Under the pieces are notes generated by a model that did not search any database, was not told where the DNA came from, and worked only from the letters and a program-made list of their open reading frames with translations. Made by a program: the position numbers and the translations under genes. This document shows positions 37,992 through 46,335 of a DNA stretch of 64,000 nucleotides, one piece after another; positions within the stretch are counted from its first letter, which is position 1; each line of letters begins with the position of its first letter. The stretch is from Mycobacterium sp. URHD0025. GTDB lineage: Bacteria; Actinomycetota; Actinomycetes; Mycobacteriales; Mycobacteriaceae. The DNA lies in assembly GCF_000426065.1 (NCBI RefSeq), contig NZ_AUEQ01000016.1, positions 1 to 64,000 of the forward strand, read 5' to 3'.

Positions 37992-39047
37992 TTACTTCCC
38001 TTCCAGAACGGCGACGAGATTCTGTTGCAGCGCAGGGCCGCTCGTGGCATGCGCCAGGACGCGCTGCGCGGAACCGTCGAAGATGTGCTGCGCGGCGAAA
38101 CCGATGCGTTCCAGTCCGGCCGAGAACATCGGGTTGGCGGCCAGGGCGCCGCCCGACGGATTGACTTTCGTCGACGAGCCCAGCCCGATCGCCTCTGTGA
38201 GGATCAGTTGCTGGTGCGTGAACGGGGCGTAGATCTCCGCGATATCGATGGAGCCGAGGTCACCACCGGTGGCTGCCTTGGCCGACGCAGCGGTCGACGG
38301 CGAGGTGGTCAGGTCCCGTGCGCCCAGGATCGGTGTCTCGATCCGATGCTCGAATCCGGTGATCCAGGCCGGGTTTTCGCGAAGTTCACGCGCCTTGTCG
38401 CCGGCGGCCAGCACGATCGCGGACGCGCCGTCGGTGATCGGGGCGATGTCGTGACGCCGTAGCGGATCGGCGAAGTACGGCTGGGCCAGCAGCTCTTCGA
38501 TGGTTCCGGTGACCTGCTCGGAGTCGGTACGTCCCGCTGCGGCAAAGGAATCCAGGGCTACCTGAGCCATCTGCTCGGCGGTCCACTTGCCGGAGTCCAG
38601 GCCGGCCCGTGCCTGCAGGCCTGCCATCGACACCGAGTCCGGCCACAGCGGCGCAACGGTGTACGGGTCGGTCTGCAGAGCGAGCACCCGGCGCAGCGTG
38701 CCTGCCGAGGACTTACCGAAGCCGTACACCAGCGCGGTCTCGACCTGGCCGGTCAGCAGCTTGATATAGGCCTCGTACAGCGCCCAGGCCGCGTCCATCT
38801 CGACGTGGGACTCGTTGATCGGCGGGATTGCGCCGATCGAGTCGATCGCGGAGATGAACGAGAATGCGCGTCCCGCAAGGTAATCCGACGATCCGGAGCA
38901 CCAGAACCCGATATCGGTCTGCTTGAGGCCGAGTTCTTCGTAGAGTTTGTGGAAACACGGCATCAGCATCTCGACGCCGTTGGTGGTGCCGTCCGTGCGA
39001 CGGACGTGGGGAGCGTGTGCGAAGCCCACCACTGCGATATCAGTCAT
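37992..39047 (-). CDS. ltp4: Lipid-transfer-type thiolase Ltp4
   Basis: 351 residues from the ATG at 39047 (a TTG two codons earlier is possible). Same superfamily as Ltp3: VVGFAHAPHVRR start, WCSGSSDYLAGR near 50, ITDGASAIVLAAG near 205, IAEIYAPFTHQQLILTEA near 270 and PSGGALAANPMFSAGL near 305. No classical thiolase nucleophile pattern stands out. Paired with Ltp3 and the DUF35 protein, it likely forms a complex that cleaves a carbon-carbon bond in the sterol side chain after hydration. 45 bp separate it from the upstream DUF35 gene. Confidence 0.9.
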   Translation of the reverse strand: MTDIAVVGFAHAPHVRRTDGTTNGVEMLMPCFHKLYEELGLKQTDIGFWCSGSSDYLAGRAFSFISAIDSIGAIPPINESHVEMDAAWALYEAYIKLLTGQVETALVYGFGKSSAGTLRRVLALQTDPYTVAPLWPDSVSMAGLQARAGLDSGKWTAEQMAQVALDSFAAAGRTDSEQVTGTIEELLAQPYFADPLRRHDIAPITDGASAIVLAAGDKARELRENPAWITGFEHRIETPILGARDLTTSPSTAASAKAATGGDLGSIDIAEIYAPFTHQQLILTEAIGLGSSTKVNPSGGALAANPMFSAGLERIGFAAQHIFDGSAQRVLAHATSGPALQQNLVAVLEGK

Positions 39048-39092
39048 GCTCAAGTCCTCTGCTCTTCGCGCAAGCGCTCATCGGGCGCACCT

Positions 39093-40103
39093 TTACAGGT
39101 GGTGCTTGTAGGAGTCGTACTCGGCATCGGGTTCGCCGGTGGGCTTGAAGTAGTCGATGTTGTCGATACCCAGGCCCCATTCCTCGCGGGGCTTCCACAC
39201 GGCCTGCACGCGCATTCCCATCCGCACGTCCGCCGGATCGATCTCGGTGATCAGGTGCAGGAACGGGATGTCCGCGCCGTCGAGCAGTACGTACGCCGCG
39301 ACATAGGGCGGCTTGATGCGCTGGCCGGAGAACGGGATGTTGATGATCGCGAACGTGGTGACGGTGCCCTTGTCCGGCAGCTCGATGAACTCGTCGAGCG
39401 CCAAACCGGTCGCGGGATCGGCTTCCTTCGGCGGGAAGTAGACCTTGCCGGGCTTACCGTCCCGGCCATTTCTGGTCCGGCCGCCGAGCAGCTTGCCCTC
39501 TTCGAGAGCCTTCAGGAACGTGGTCTCGGGTAGGGACGCGGTGTGCTGGATCTCGATGAAGCTGGGCGTCACCTGCACCGTGACCGGCTCGCGGTCGTCG
39601 GGACGGGAGGATGCTTCCACTGGTTCCTCGGTATCGCCGGGCACGAAATAGGCGATGTCGGTGATTGCGCCGACCGGCTCGTCGATCCAATGCGCATGTA
39701 CGCGGTCGCCACTTTTCAGCGTGCCCTCGGGGGCATCGACGGCGTGCAGCAGCGCAGTGTCCGCGCCGTCGAGCTTGATCAGCGCCCAGGCGAACGGCCG
39801 GTCCAGCGGCTGACCTTCCAGCGGCGTCGACTGCCAGGTCCACGACTGCACCGTGCCGACCGCGCTCACGGGCACGACCTCGGTCAGAGCCGCGTAGGTG
39901 ATCGGGTCATACTCAGCGGGTGGTACGAGCACCCGTCCATCTGACCCGCGTACGCCGACGATGCGTCGATCGCGCAGTGCGGTGAAGAACTGGGACAGGA
40001 GCGGTCCGACTGAACGGGTGTAGTCGAATGCAAGCTTCAGCGGCGCCGAGAGGGGCCGTTCATGCTTGTCGATCTGCACCGGGCTGCTTTGGCCTGTGGT
40101 CAC
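39093..40103 (-). CDS. Tandem DUF35 (OB-fold) protein, Rv3521-like partner of Ltp3/Ltp4
   Basis: 336 residues from the GTG at 40103; the frame is open to 40139, but that would cover the operator at 40113-40126. Two consecutive DUF35/OB-fold units are seen. The first runs about 30-160 (FFTALRDRRIVGVRG, VSAVGTVQSWTW, RPFAWALIKLDGADT). The second runs about 175-325 (FLKALEEGKLLGGRTRNG, VTTFAIINIPFSGQR, PYVAAYVLLDGADIPFLH). The rubredoxin-like CxxC zinc finger seen in many DUF35 proteins is absent from both. DUF35 subunits bind acyl-CoA for thiolase-fold partners, so this is probably the scaffold of an Ltp3/Ltp4 complex. Confidence 0.85.
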   Translation of the reverse strand: MTTGQSSPVQIDKHERPLSAPLKLAFDYTRSVGPLLSQFFTALRDRRIVGVRGSDGRVLVPPAEYDPITYAALTEVVPVSAVGTVQSWTWQSTPLEGQPLDRPFAWALIKLDGADTALLHAVDAPEGTLKSGDRVHAHWIDEPVGAITDIAYFVPGDTEEPVEASSRPDDREPVTVQVTPSFIEIQHTASLPETTFLKALEEGKLLGGRTRNGRDGKPGKVYFPPKEADPATGLALDEFIELPDKGTVTTFAIINIPFSGQRIKPPYVAAYVLLDGADIPFLHLITEIDPADVRMGMRVQAVWKPREEWGLGIDNIDYFKPTGEPDAEYDSYKHHL

Positions 40104-40112
40104 AGCATCGAG

Positions 40113-40126
40113 TAGAACAGGTTCTA
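40113..40126. promoter_or_regulatory. KstR-type operator between the DUF35 gene and the Rv3520c-like gene
   Basis: TAGAACAGGTTCTA, a perfect pattern match with symmetric arms. It lies 10 bp before the minus-strand start and 36 bp before the plus-strand start, so it can control both operons. Confidence 0.88.
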
Positions 40127-40161
40127 AGAATGGTTTCAACCGTGTGTGGAAAGGCGAGCTA

Positions 40162-41193
40162 ATGAAGTTGGGTCTTCAACTCGGTTACTGGGGCGCACAG
40201 CCGCCGACCAACCACGCCGAACTCGTCGCGGCCGCCGAGGCGGAGGGCTTCGACACCGTGTTCACCGCCGAGGCGTGGGGCTCGGACGCCTTCACCCCAC
40301 TGGCCTGGTGGGGCCGGGAAACGACCCGGATGCGGCTGGGGACCTCGGTCATCCAGCTGTCCGCCCGTACCCCGACGGCGTGCGCGATGGCGTCACTGAC
40401 ACTGGACCACCTGTCCGGTGGTCGCCACATTCTCGGCCTCGGTGTGTCCGGGCCGCAGGTGGTCGAGGGTTGGTACGGCGCGAAGTTCCCGAAACCGCTG
40501 GCCCGCACCCGCGAGTACGTCGACATCCTGCGTCAGGTCTGGGCGCGTGAGGCCCCGGTACACAGCGACGGCCCGCACTACCCGCTGCCGCTGACCGGAG
40601 AGGGCACCACCGGCCTGGGCAAGAACCTCAAGCCGATCACCCATCCGCTGCGCGCCGACATCCCGGTGATGCTCGGGGCCGAGGGTCCCAAGAACGTCGC
40701 GATGGCCGCCGAGATCGCCGACGGATGGCTGCCGATCTTCTATTCGCCGCGCATCGCCGGCATGTACAACGAATGGCTCGACGAGGGCTTCGCCCGCCCG
40801 GGTGCCCGGCGTACCCGCGAGACTTTCGAGATCTGTGCGACCGCACAGGTCGTGGTGACCGATGACCGGCCCGCGATCATGGAGCTGATGAAGCCGCACC
40901 TGGCGCTGTACATGGGCGGAATGGGCGCCGAGGACACCAACTTCCACGCCGACGTGTACCGCCGGATGGGTTATGCGGAAGTCGTCGACGACGTCACCAA
41001 ACTTTTCCGCAGCGACCGTAAGGACGAGGCCGCCAAGATCATTCCCGACGAATTGGTCGACGACTCCGCGATCGTCGGGAACCTCGACTACGTCAAGGAG
41101 CAGATCAAGGCCTGGGAGGCCTCCGGCGTGACCATGATGGTCGTCGGAGCCCGCTCCGTCGAGCAGATCAAGGATCTGGCTGCCCTGGTCTGA
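40162..41193 (+). CDS. LLM-class F420-dependent oxidoreductase, Rv3520c homologue
   Basis: 343 residues from the ATG at 40162, with GGAAAGG upstream. The N-terminus KLGLQLGYWGAQPP and the GFDTVFTAEAWGSDAF motif match Rv3520c as I remember it. LLM barrel features: LSGGRHILGLGVSGPQV near 95 and IPVMLGAEGPKNVAMAAE near 170. It probably uses F420. Divergent from the DUF35/ltp operon under a shared KstR-type operator and upstream of the decarboxylase-like and cyp142 genes. The exact step in sterol breakdown is not known to me. Confidence 0.9.
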   Translation: MKLGLQLGYWGAQPPTNHAELVAAAEAEGFDTVFTAEAWGSDAFTPLAWWGRETTRMRLGTSVIQLSARTPTACAMASLTLDHLSGGRHILGLGVSGPQVVEGWYGAKFPKPLARTREYVDILRQVWAREAPVHSDGPHYPLPLTGEGTTGLGKNLKPITHPLRADIPVMLGAEGPKNVAMAAEIADGWLPIFYSPRIAGMYNEWLDEGFARPGARRTRETFEICATAQVVVTDDRPAIMELMKPHLALYMGGMGAEDTNFHADVYRRMGYAEVVDDVTKLFRSDRKDEAAKIIPDELVDDSAIVGNLDYVKEQIKAWEASGVTMMVVGARSVEQIKDLAALV

Positions 41194-41194
41194 G

Positions 41195-41231
41195 CTTGAG
41201 TAGACACTTTGTTGCAACCTGTCTACTCGAG
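41195..41231. terminator. Hairpin after the Rv3520c-like gene
   Basis: Arms 41195-41206 and 41220-41231 pair at 11 of 12 positions (the exception can be G-U), with a 13-nt loop. It begins directly after the stop and ends 17 bp before the next start. No T-run follows, so it may weaken rather than stop read-through, or serve as an operator. Confidence 0.5.
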
Positions 41232-41247
41232 GTTCTAGATTTATGGC

Positions 41248-41991
41248 GTGAGTCACAGCGCGCCCTCTTCGGGACCCTCGCAACACAACGTCGCCGGCAC
41301 CGTTCTGACCATGCCGGTGCAGATCCGGACCGCCGAACAGCACATGGCGATGATCTCGGTGGACGCCGACGCCGCGCAGCGCATGATCGATTACAGCGGT
41401 CTTCGCGTGTACCGGCACCGGCCGCACCGCGCGATCGCCGTGCTGATGCTGATGCGTTACGTCGACGGAGATCTGGGCCCGTACCTGGAGTACGGCACGA
41501 ACATCATGGTGAACCGGCCCGGGTCGGAGGAGTCCGGTCTGCGCGGCCTGGGCTCGGCGGGCGCCTTCGTGCACCACCTCCCGGTGGACGGCGAATTCAC
41601 GCTGCAGGCCGGTCGGCAGATCTGGGGCTATCCGAAAGTCCTGGCTGACTTTACGGTTCGTGACGGCAAGCCGTTCAGCTTCGACGTGAAAATCGACGGC
41701 CAACTCGCGGTGGGGATGGATTTCAAGCCCGGGCTTTCGGTGCCGTCGGCCTTCACCGCCAAGCCCCAGGTCCAGTCCACCTTCTCCTACCTCGACGGCG
41801 TCCTGCGCGAAACCGAGGGGGAGATGCGGCTTTCCGGCGTGCGCTACCGGCCGGGCGGGGCCCGGATCCGGCTCGGTGACCATCCGTACGCCAAAGAACT
41901 CGCGGCCCTGGGCCTGCCCAAACGGGCATTGCTGTCCAGTTCGGTCCGCAATGTGCAGATGACATTCGCTGATGCCAAGGAGATCTCGTGA
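41248..41991 (+). CDS. Acetoacetate decarboxylase-family protein, Rv3519-like
   Basis: 247 residues from the GTG at 41248. Pattern of the ADC superfamily: MVNRPGSEESGL near 88, and GRQIWGYPKVLADF near 125 where the lysine corresponds to the Schiff-base lysine of acetoacetate decarboxylase. It could decarboxylate or form a Schiff base with a keto-acid intermediate; many homologues have other activities. Its stop overlaps the cyp142 start by GTGA, so the two are coupled. Confidence 0.8.
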   Translation: MSHSAPSSGPSQHNVAGTVLTMPVQIRTAEQHMAMISVDADAAQRMIDYSGLRVYRHRPHRAIAVLMLMRYVDGDLGPYLEYGTNIMVNRPGSEESGLRGLGSAGAFVHHLPVDGEFTLQAGRQIWGYPKVLADFTVRDGKPFSFDVKIDGQLAVGMDFKPGLSVPSAFTAKPQVQSTFSYLDGVLRETEGEMRLSGVRYRPGGARIRLGDHPYAKELAALGLPKRALLSSSVRNVQMTFADAKEIS

Positions 41992-43193
41992 CCCAAGTCC
42001 TGCTCAAGCCCGACGTGGACCTCACCAACGGCAATTTCTACGCCGATGGTGGTGCCCGGGAGGCCTACCGCTGGATGCGTGCTAACCAGCCGGTGTTCCG
42101 CGATCGCAACGGGTTGGCGGCGGCCACCACGTACGCGGCCGTGATCGACGCCGAGCGTAACCCCGAGCTGTTCTCGAACACCGGCGGTATCCGGCCCGAC
42201 CAGCCCGGCATGCCGTACATGATCGACATGGACGATCCGGCACATGTGTTGCGCCGCAAGCTGGTCAACTCCGGCTTCACCCGCAAGCGCGTGATGGACA
42301 AGGTGCCGTCCATCGAGAACCTGTGCGACACACTGATCGACGCGGTGTGCGAACGCGGGGAATGCGACTTCGTCCGCGACATCGCCGCCCCGCTGCCGAT
42401 GGCGGTGATCGGCGACATGCTCGGCGTGCTGCCCACCGAACGCGACATGCTGTTGAAGTGGTCGGACGATCTGGTCTGCGGGCTGAGTTCACACCTCGAC
42501 GAAGTGGCCATCGGAAAGCTGATGGAGACCTTCGCCGCCTATACCGCGTTCACCATGGACGTGATCGCCAAGCGTCGCTCCGAGCCGACCGATGACCTCT
42601 TCTCGATCCTGGTCAATGCCGAGGTCGAGGGACAGCGGATGACCGATGACGAGATCGTGTTCGAGACGCTGCTCATCCTCATCGGCGGTGATGAGACCAC
42701 CCGGCACACCCTGTCGGGCGGCACCGAACAGCTTCTGCGCCACCGCGATCAGTGGGACGCGCTCGTCGCGGACCGGGACGGCCTGCCCGGCGCGATCGAG
42801 GAGACGCTGCGCTGGACCTCGCCGGTGAAGAACATGTGCCGCACGCTGACCGCCGACACGGTGTTCCATGGCACCGAGTTGAAGGCCGGCGAGAAGCTCA
42901 TGCTGATGTTCGAGTCCGCGAACTTCGACGAAGCCGTTTTCGAGGACCCCGACCAGTTCCGGTTCGACCGGAACCCGAACAGCCACTTGGCTTTCGGATT
43001 CGGGACTCACTTCTGCCTCGGTAATCAGCTGGCGAGACTGGAGCTGCGGTTGATGCTCGAACGGCTGCTCACCCGGTTGCCCGATCTGCGGTTGGCCAAC
43101 GACGACGCGCTGCCGTTGCGTCCCGCCAACTTCGTCAGCGGGCCCGAGGCCATGCCGGTCGTCTTCACCCCGACGGCTCGGCTGGGGGCCTAG
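41988..43193 (+). CDS. cyp142: Cytochrome P450 CYP142 (sterol C26/C27 oxidase)
   Basis: 401 residues. I-helix GGDETTRH (oxygen activation), ExxR in EETLRW, and heme loop FGFGTHFCLG with Cys343 as thiolate ligand. Position downstream of the Rv3520c- and Rv3519-like genes corresponds to Rv3518c (cyp142). CYP142 oxidises the terminal methyl of cholest-4-en-3-one to the carboxylic acid, as does CYP125, giving the substrate for the CoA ligases FadD19 and FadD17. GTG start overlaps the preceding gene. Confidence 0.92.
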   Translation: MTQVLLKPDVDLTNGNFYADGGAREAYRWMRANQPVFRDRNGLAAATTYAAVIDAERNPELFSNTGGIRPDQPGMPYMIDMDDPAHVLRRKLVNSGFTRKRVMDKVPSIENLCDTLIDAVCERGECDFVRDIAAPLPMAVIGDMLGVLPTERDMLLKWSDDLVCGLSSHLDEVAIGKLMETFAAYTAFTMDVIAKRRSEPTDDLFSILVNAEVEGQRMTDDEIVFETLLILIGGDETTRHTLSGGTEQLLRHRDQWDALVADRDGLPGAIEETLRWTSPVKNMCRTLTADTVFHGTELKAGEKLMLMFESANFDEAVFEDPDQFRFDRNPNSHLAFGFGTHFCLGNQLARLELRLMLERLLTRLPDLRLANDDALPLRPANFVSGPEAMPVVFTPTARLGA

Positions 43194-43341
43194 CTTCGGT
43201 CTTGTTGCGGCCCTGGCTGTGTGTCCCTATGCGGTACTTAAGTATTCGCTGTGCAAGGTGATTCACAGGTTTCGCATAGCCCATCTAATTAGATAACCTT
43301 CGGAAATCGGGGATGACGCGACGATCGAAGGGGTGCAGGTT

Positions 43342-43680
43342 ATGGCACGACATCTGAATGGGCGAACTCTGATGAGCGGAATGCTGCTGAGTGGAGCACT
43401 GTTGGCCGGGGCCATCGGAATGGCGGGCCAGGCCGGTGCGGCGCCGGTCCCGGCGCCGGCGAGCCTGCAGGCCGCCGGGCCGGCCCCGGTTTTCCTACCG
43501 CCGGCTCCGCCGTTGCGGCCGTGGGGTCCACCTCCGCCGCCACCTCCGCCGCCGTTCTGGGGGCCGCCGCCCCCGCCGCCGTTCTGGGGGCCGCCTCCGC
43601 CGCCGCCGCGGTTCTGGGGCCCGCCGCCCCCGCCGCCGCCGGGGCATTGGGGTCCGCCGCCGCCCAGGCATTGGCGCTGA
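43342..43680 (+). CDS. Small secreted proline-rich protein with WGPPPP repeats
   Basis: 112 residues from the ATG at 43342 (GAAGGGG upstream; GTG at 43333 also in frame). Signal peptide about 1-32 (LLSGALLAGAIGMAGQAGAA). After a short Ala/Pro linker, the C-terminal half is almost wholly proline with evenly spaced tryptophans: about five copies of WGPPPP(P)n, often preceded by F. It has no catalytic residues and is probably an extended, cell-wall-associated or secreted polypeptide. It is not obviously part of sterol catabolism. A very strong hairpin terminator follows. Confidence 0.75.
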   Translation: MARHLNGRTLMSGMLLSGALLAGAIGMAGQAGAAPVPAPASLQAAGPAPVFLPPAPPLRPWGPPPPPPPPPFWGPPPPPPFWGPPPPPPRFWGPPPPPPPGHWGPPPPRHWR

Positions 43681-43683
43681 GTA

Positions 43684-43715
43684 CATGAAAAAACTGAGTG
43701 CATGAAAAAACTGAG
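43684..43715 (+). repeat. 15-bp direct repeat just before the terminator
   Basis: CATGAAAAAACTGAG occurs at 43684-43698 and again at 43701-43715, two bases apart; the second copy leads into the terminator stem. It looks like a small local duplication of the terminator's left shoulder. Confidence 0.7.
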
Positions 43716-43750
43716 GCCCTGCTCGAAACATCGAGCAGGGCCTCAGTTTT
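43707..43750. terminator. Perfect 20-bp stem terminator
   Basis: Arms 43707-43726 and 43731-43750 are fully complementary with a 4-nt loop (AACA). The right arm ends in TTTT, and the left in AAAA, so it reads as an intrinsic terminator on both strands. It separates the proline-rich gene (+) from echA19 (-). Confidence 0.92.
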
Positions 43751-43812
43751 GGCTCGTGAAAGCAGTACCGGCGACAACGCGGCGGCCGCAGGGCTCTCCC
43801 GAGGGGCGAGTA

Positions 43813-44613
43813 CTACTTCATCTGGAACTTGGGTGCGCGCTTCTCCTTGAAGGCCAGCGGGCCTTCCTTGGCGTCCTGGGACAAGAACACCGGGATGCCG
43901 TTGGCGGTATCGGGCTTGAACGCCTCGTTCTCGTGCATGCCCTCGGTCTCGCGGATGGTCTTCAGGATGGCCTGCACGGCCAGCGGGCCGTTGTTGTTGA
44001 TCACCTCGGCGATCTCGAGCGCCTTGTCCAGCGCGGTGCCGTCGGGCACGACGTGACCGATGAGTCCGTACTCGAGGGCCTGGGCGGCGGTGATGTGCCG
44101 GCCGGTCAGCAGCATGTCGCAGGCGATGGTGTACGGGATCTGGCGCACCAGGCGCACCGCTGAGCCGCCCATCGGGTAGAGGCTCCACTTGGCCTCGGAG
44201 ATGCCGAACTTGGCGCTCTCACCGGCGACGCGGATGTCGGTGCCCTGCAGGATCTCGGTGCCACCGGCGATGGCTGGGCCTTCGACCGCGGCGATCAGGG
44301 GTTTGGTGAGCCGGCGGCCCTTGAGCAGGCCGTCGATCCGTGACGGGTCGTAGCTGCCGTCCTTGAACGAATCGCCCGGCGGCTTCTTGGTCGCGCCCTT
44401 GAGGTCCATGCCGGCGCAGAAGTACCCGCCGGCGCCGGTGAGGATGCAGGTGCGGATCTCCGGATCGTTGTCGACGCGGTCCCAGGCCTCGACCATGATC
44501 GAGAGCATCTCGGTGGAAAGCGCGTTACGCGCCTCCGGCCGGTTCAGCGTCAGGATCAGGGTGTGTCCGCGCTGCTCAATGAGGGCGTCGGGCCCTTTTT
44601 CAGACTCGCTCAC
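43813..44613 (-). CDS. echA19: Enoyl-CoA hydratase EchA19
   Basis: 266 residues, crotonase fold: ILTLNRPEARNALS near 20, oxyanion-hole region GAGGYFCAGMDLKG near 65 and AVEGPAIAGGTEIL near 110. EchA19 (Rv3516) hydrates steroid enoyl-CoA in cholesterol side-chain beta-oxidation. Divergent from fadD19 under one KstR-type operator, as in M. tuberculosis Rv3516/Rv3515c. GTG start at 44613 with GGAGGA upstream. Confidence 0.9.
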   Translation of the reverse strand: MSESEKGPDALIEQRGHTLILTLNRPEARNALSTEMLSIMVEAWDRVDNDPEIRTCILTGAGGYFCAGMDLKGATKKPPGDSFKDGSYDPSRIDGLLKGRRLTKPLIAAVEGPAIAGGTEILQGTDIRVAGESAKFGISEAKWSLYPMGGSAVRLVRQIPYTIACDMLLTGRHITAAQALEYGLIGHVVPDGTALDKALEIAEVINNNGPLAVQAILKTIRETEGMHENEAFKPDTANGIPVFLSQDAKEGPLAFKEKRAPKFQMK

Positions 44614-44657
44614 CAGTGCATTCCTCCATGCTCGATAACCCCGGACTTGTATCGAAA

Positions 44658-44671
44658 TGTAACACGTTCTA
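44658..44671. promoter_or_regulatory. KstR-type operator between echA19 and fadD19
   Basis: TGTAACACGTTCTA, a perfect match. On the plus strand it overlaps TAGTTT (44670-44675), a -10 element placed 7 nt before the GTG of fadD19. The operator therefore covers the fadD19 promoter, and on the other side it is 45 bp from echA19. Confidence 0.88.
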
Positions 44672-44682
44672 GTTTAGGTTCT

Positions 44683-46335
44683 GTGGCTCTGAATATTGCT
44701 GATCTTGCCGAGCACGCCATCGATGCTGTGCCGGACCGTATCGCGCTGATTTCCGGCGACGAGCAGTTGACCTACGGGCAGTTGGAGGAGAAGGCCAACC
44801 GCCTGGCCCACTATCTGATCGATCAAGGTGTGAAGAAGGACGACAAGGTCGGCCTCTACTGTCGCAACCGCATCGAGATCGTGATCGGGATGCTCGGCAT
44901 CGTGAAGGCCGGCGCGATCTTGGTGAACGTCAACTTCCGCTACGTCGAGGGCGAGCTGAAGTACCTCTTCGAGAACTCGGACATGGTCGCGCTGATCCAT
45001 GAGCGCCGCTACGCCGACCGGGTGGACAACGTGCTGCCGGAGACGCCGAATGTGAAGACCGTCCTGGTGGTCGAGGACGGGTCGGATGACGACTACCAGC
45101 GCTATGGCGGCGTGGCCTTCGAGGATGCGCTCGCCCAGGGGTCTCCGGAGCGGGACTTCGGGCCCCGCAGCGCCGACGACATCTACCTGCTCTACACCGG
45201 CGGCACCACCGGCTTCCCCAAGGGCGTCATGTGGCGTCATGAGGACATTTACCGTGTCCTGTTCGGCGGCACGGACTTCGCGACCGGCGAGCCGGTGGCC
45301 GATGAATACGACCTGTCCAAGCAGGCCGTTGCCAACCCCCCGATGATCCGGCTGCCCATCCCGCCGATGATCCACGGCGCCACCCAGTCGGCCACATGGA
45401 TGTCGCTGTTCTCCGGCCAGACGGTGGTGCTGGCACCGGAGTTCGACGCCGATGAGGTGTGGCAGATGATCCACGACCACAAGGTCAATCTGTTGTTCTT
45501 CACCGGTGACGCGATGGCCCGCCCGCTGCTGGATTCGCTTCTGGCGCATCAGGAAAAGGGCAACGAGTTCGACCTGTCGAGCCTGTTCCTGCTCGCCAGT
45601 ACCGCCGCGCTGTTCTCCACCAGCCTCAAGGAGAAGTTCCTCGAGCTGCTGCCCAACCGGATCATCACCGATTCGATCGGCTCGTCGGAGACCGGTTTCG
45701 GCGGCACCAGCATCGTGGCCAAGGGCCAGTCGCACACCGGTGGCCCGCGGGTGACCATCGACAAGAACACCAAGGTGCTCGACGAGGACGGCAACGAGGT
45801 CAAGCCCGGATCGGGCGTGCGCGGCATCATTGCCAAGTGCGGACACATCCCGGTCGGGTACTTCAAGGACGAGAAGAAGACCGCCGAGACGTTCCGGACC
45901 TACAACGGGGTTCGCTACGCCATTCCCGGTGACTACGCCGAGGTCGAGGCCGACGGCAGCGTGACCATGCTGGGCCGCGGCTCGGTGTCGATCAACAGTG
46001 GTGGCGAGAAGATCTACCCCGAAGAGGTCGAGGCCGCGCTCAAGGGCCACCCGGACGTGTTCGACGCGCTGGTGGTCGGGGTTCCCGACGAGCGCTTCGG
46101 TCAGCACGTCGCCGCCGTCGTGCAGCCGCGTGAGGGCGCCCGTCCGACGCTGGCCGAACTCGACGCGTTCGTGCGCAGCGAGATCGCCGGTTACAAGGTG
46201 CCGCGCAGCCTGTGGCTGGTCGACGAGGTGAAGCGCTCGCCGGCGGGCAAGCCCGACTACCGGTGGGCCAAGGACCAGACCGAGGAGCGGCCCGCCGATG
46301 ACGTGCACGCGAATCATGTCGGAGCGAAATCATGA
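44683..46335 (+). CDS. fadD19: Steroid-CoA ligase FadD19
   Basis: 550 residues from the GTG at 44683 (VALNIADLAEHAIDAVPDR, matching Rv3515c). Acyl-CoA synthetase: P-loop YTGGTTGFPKGV near 173, SIGSSETGFGG near 330, GDYAEVEADG near 417 and the C-terminal lysine in SPAGKPDYRWAK. It forms CoA thioesters of C26 sterol acids and is also implicated in C24-branched sterols. Upstream open frame is ignored because it would read through echA19's promoter and the operator. The stop overlaps the next start (ATGA). Confidence 0.93.
   Translation: MALNIADLAEHAIDAVPDRIALISGDEQLTYGQLEEKANRLAHYLIDQGVKKDDKVGLYCRNRIEIVIGMLGIVKAGAILVNVNFRYVEGELKYLFENSDMVALIHERRYADRVDNVLPETPNVKTVLVVEDGSDDDYQRYGGVAFEDALAQGSPERDFGPRSADDIYLLYTGGTTGFPKGVMWRHEDIYRVLFGGTDFATGEPVADEYDLSKQAVANPPMIRLPIPPMIHGATQSATWMSLFSGQTVVLAPEFDADEVWQMIHDHKVNLLFFTGDAMARPLLDSLLAHQEKGNEFDLSSLFLLASTAALFSTSLKEKFLELLPNRIITDSIGSSETGFGGTSIVAKGQSHTGGPRVTIDKNTKVLDEDGNEVKPGSGVRGIIAKCGHIPVGYFKDEKKTAETFRTYNGVRYAIPGDYAEVEADGSVTMLGRGSVSINSGGEKIYPEEVEAALKGHPDVFDALVVGVPDERFGQHVAAVVQPREGARPTLAELDAFVRSEIAGYKVPRSLWLVDEVKRSPAGKPDYRWAKDQTEERPADDVHANHVGAKS

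Noticed and set aside
41220..41240. KstR site before the Rv3519-like gene
   Set aside because: Only a GTTCTA half-site is present; no AAC half at the right spacing.
40393..41883. Minus-strand open frame of about 500 codons opposite the Rv3520c-like and Rv3519-like genes
   Set aside because: Complement of two well supported coding regions; no motifs.
43530..43680. Tandem repeat as a possible CRISPR array
   Set aside because: The repeat is within a coding frame and encodes WGPPPP units; there are no unique spacers.
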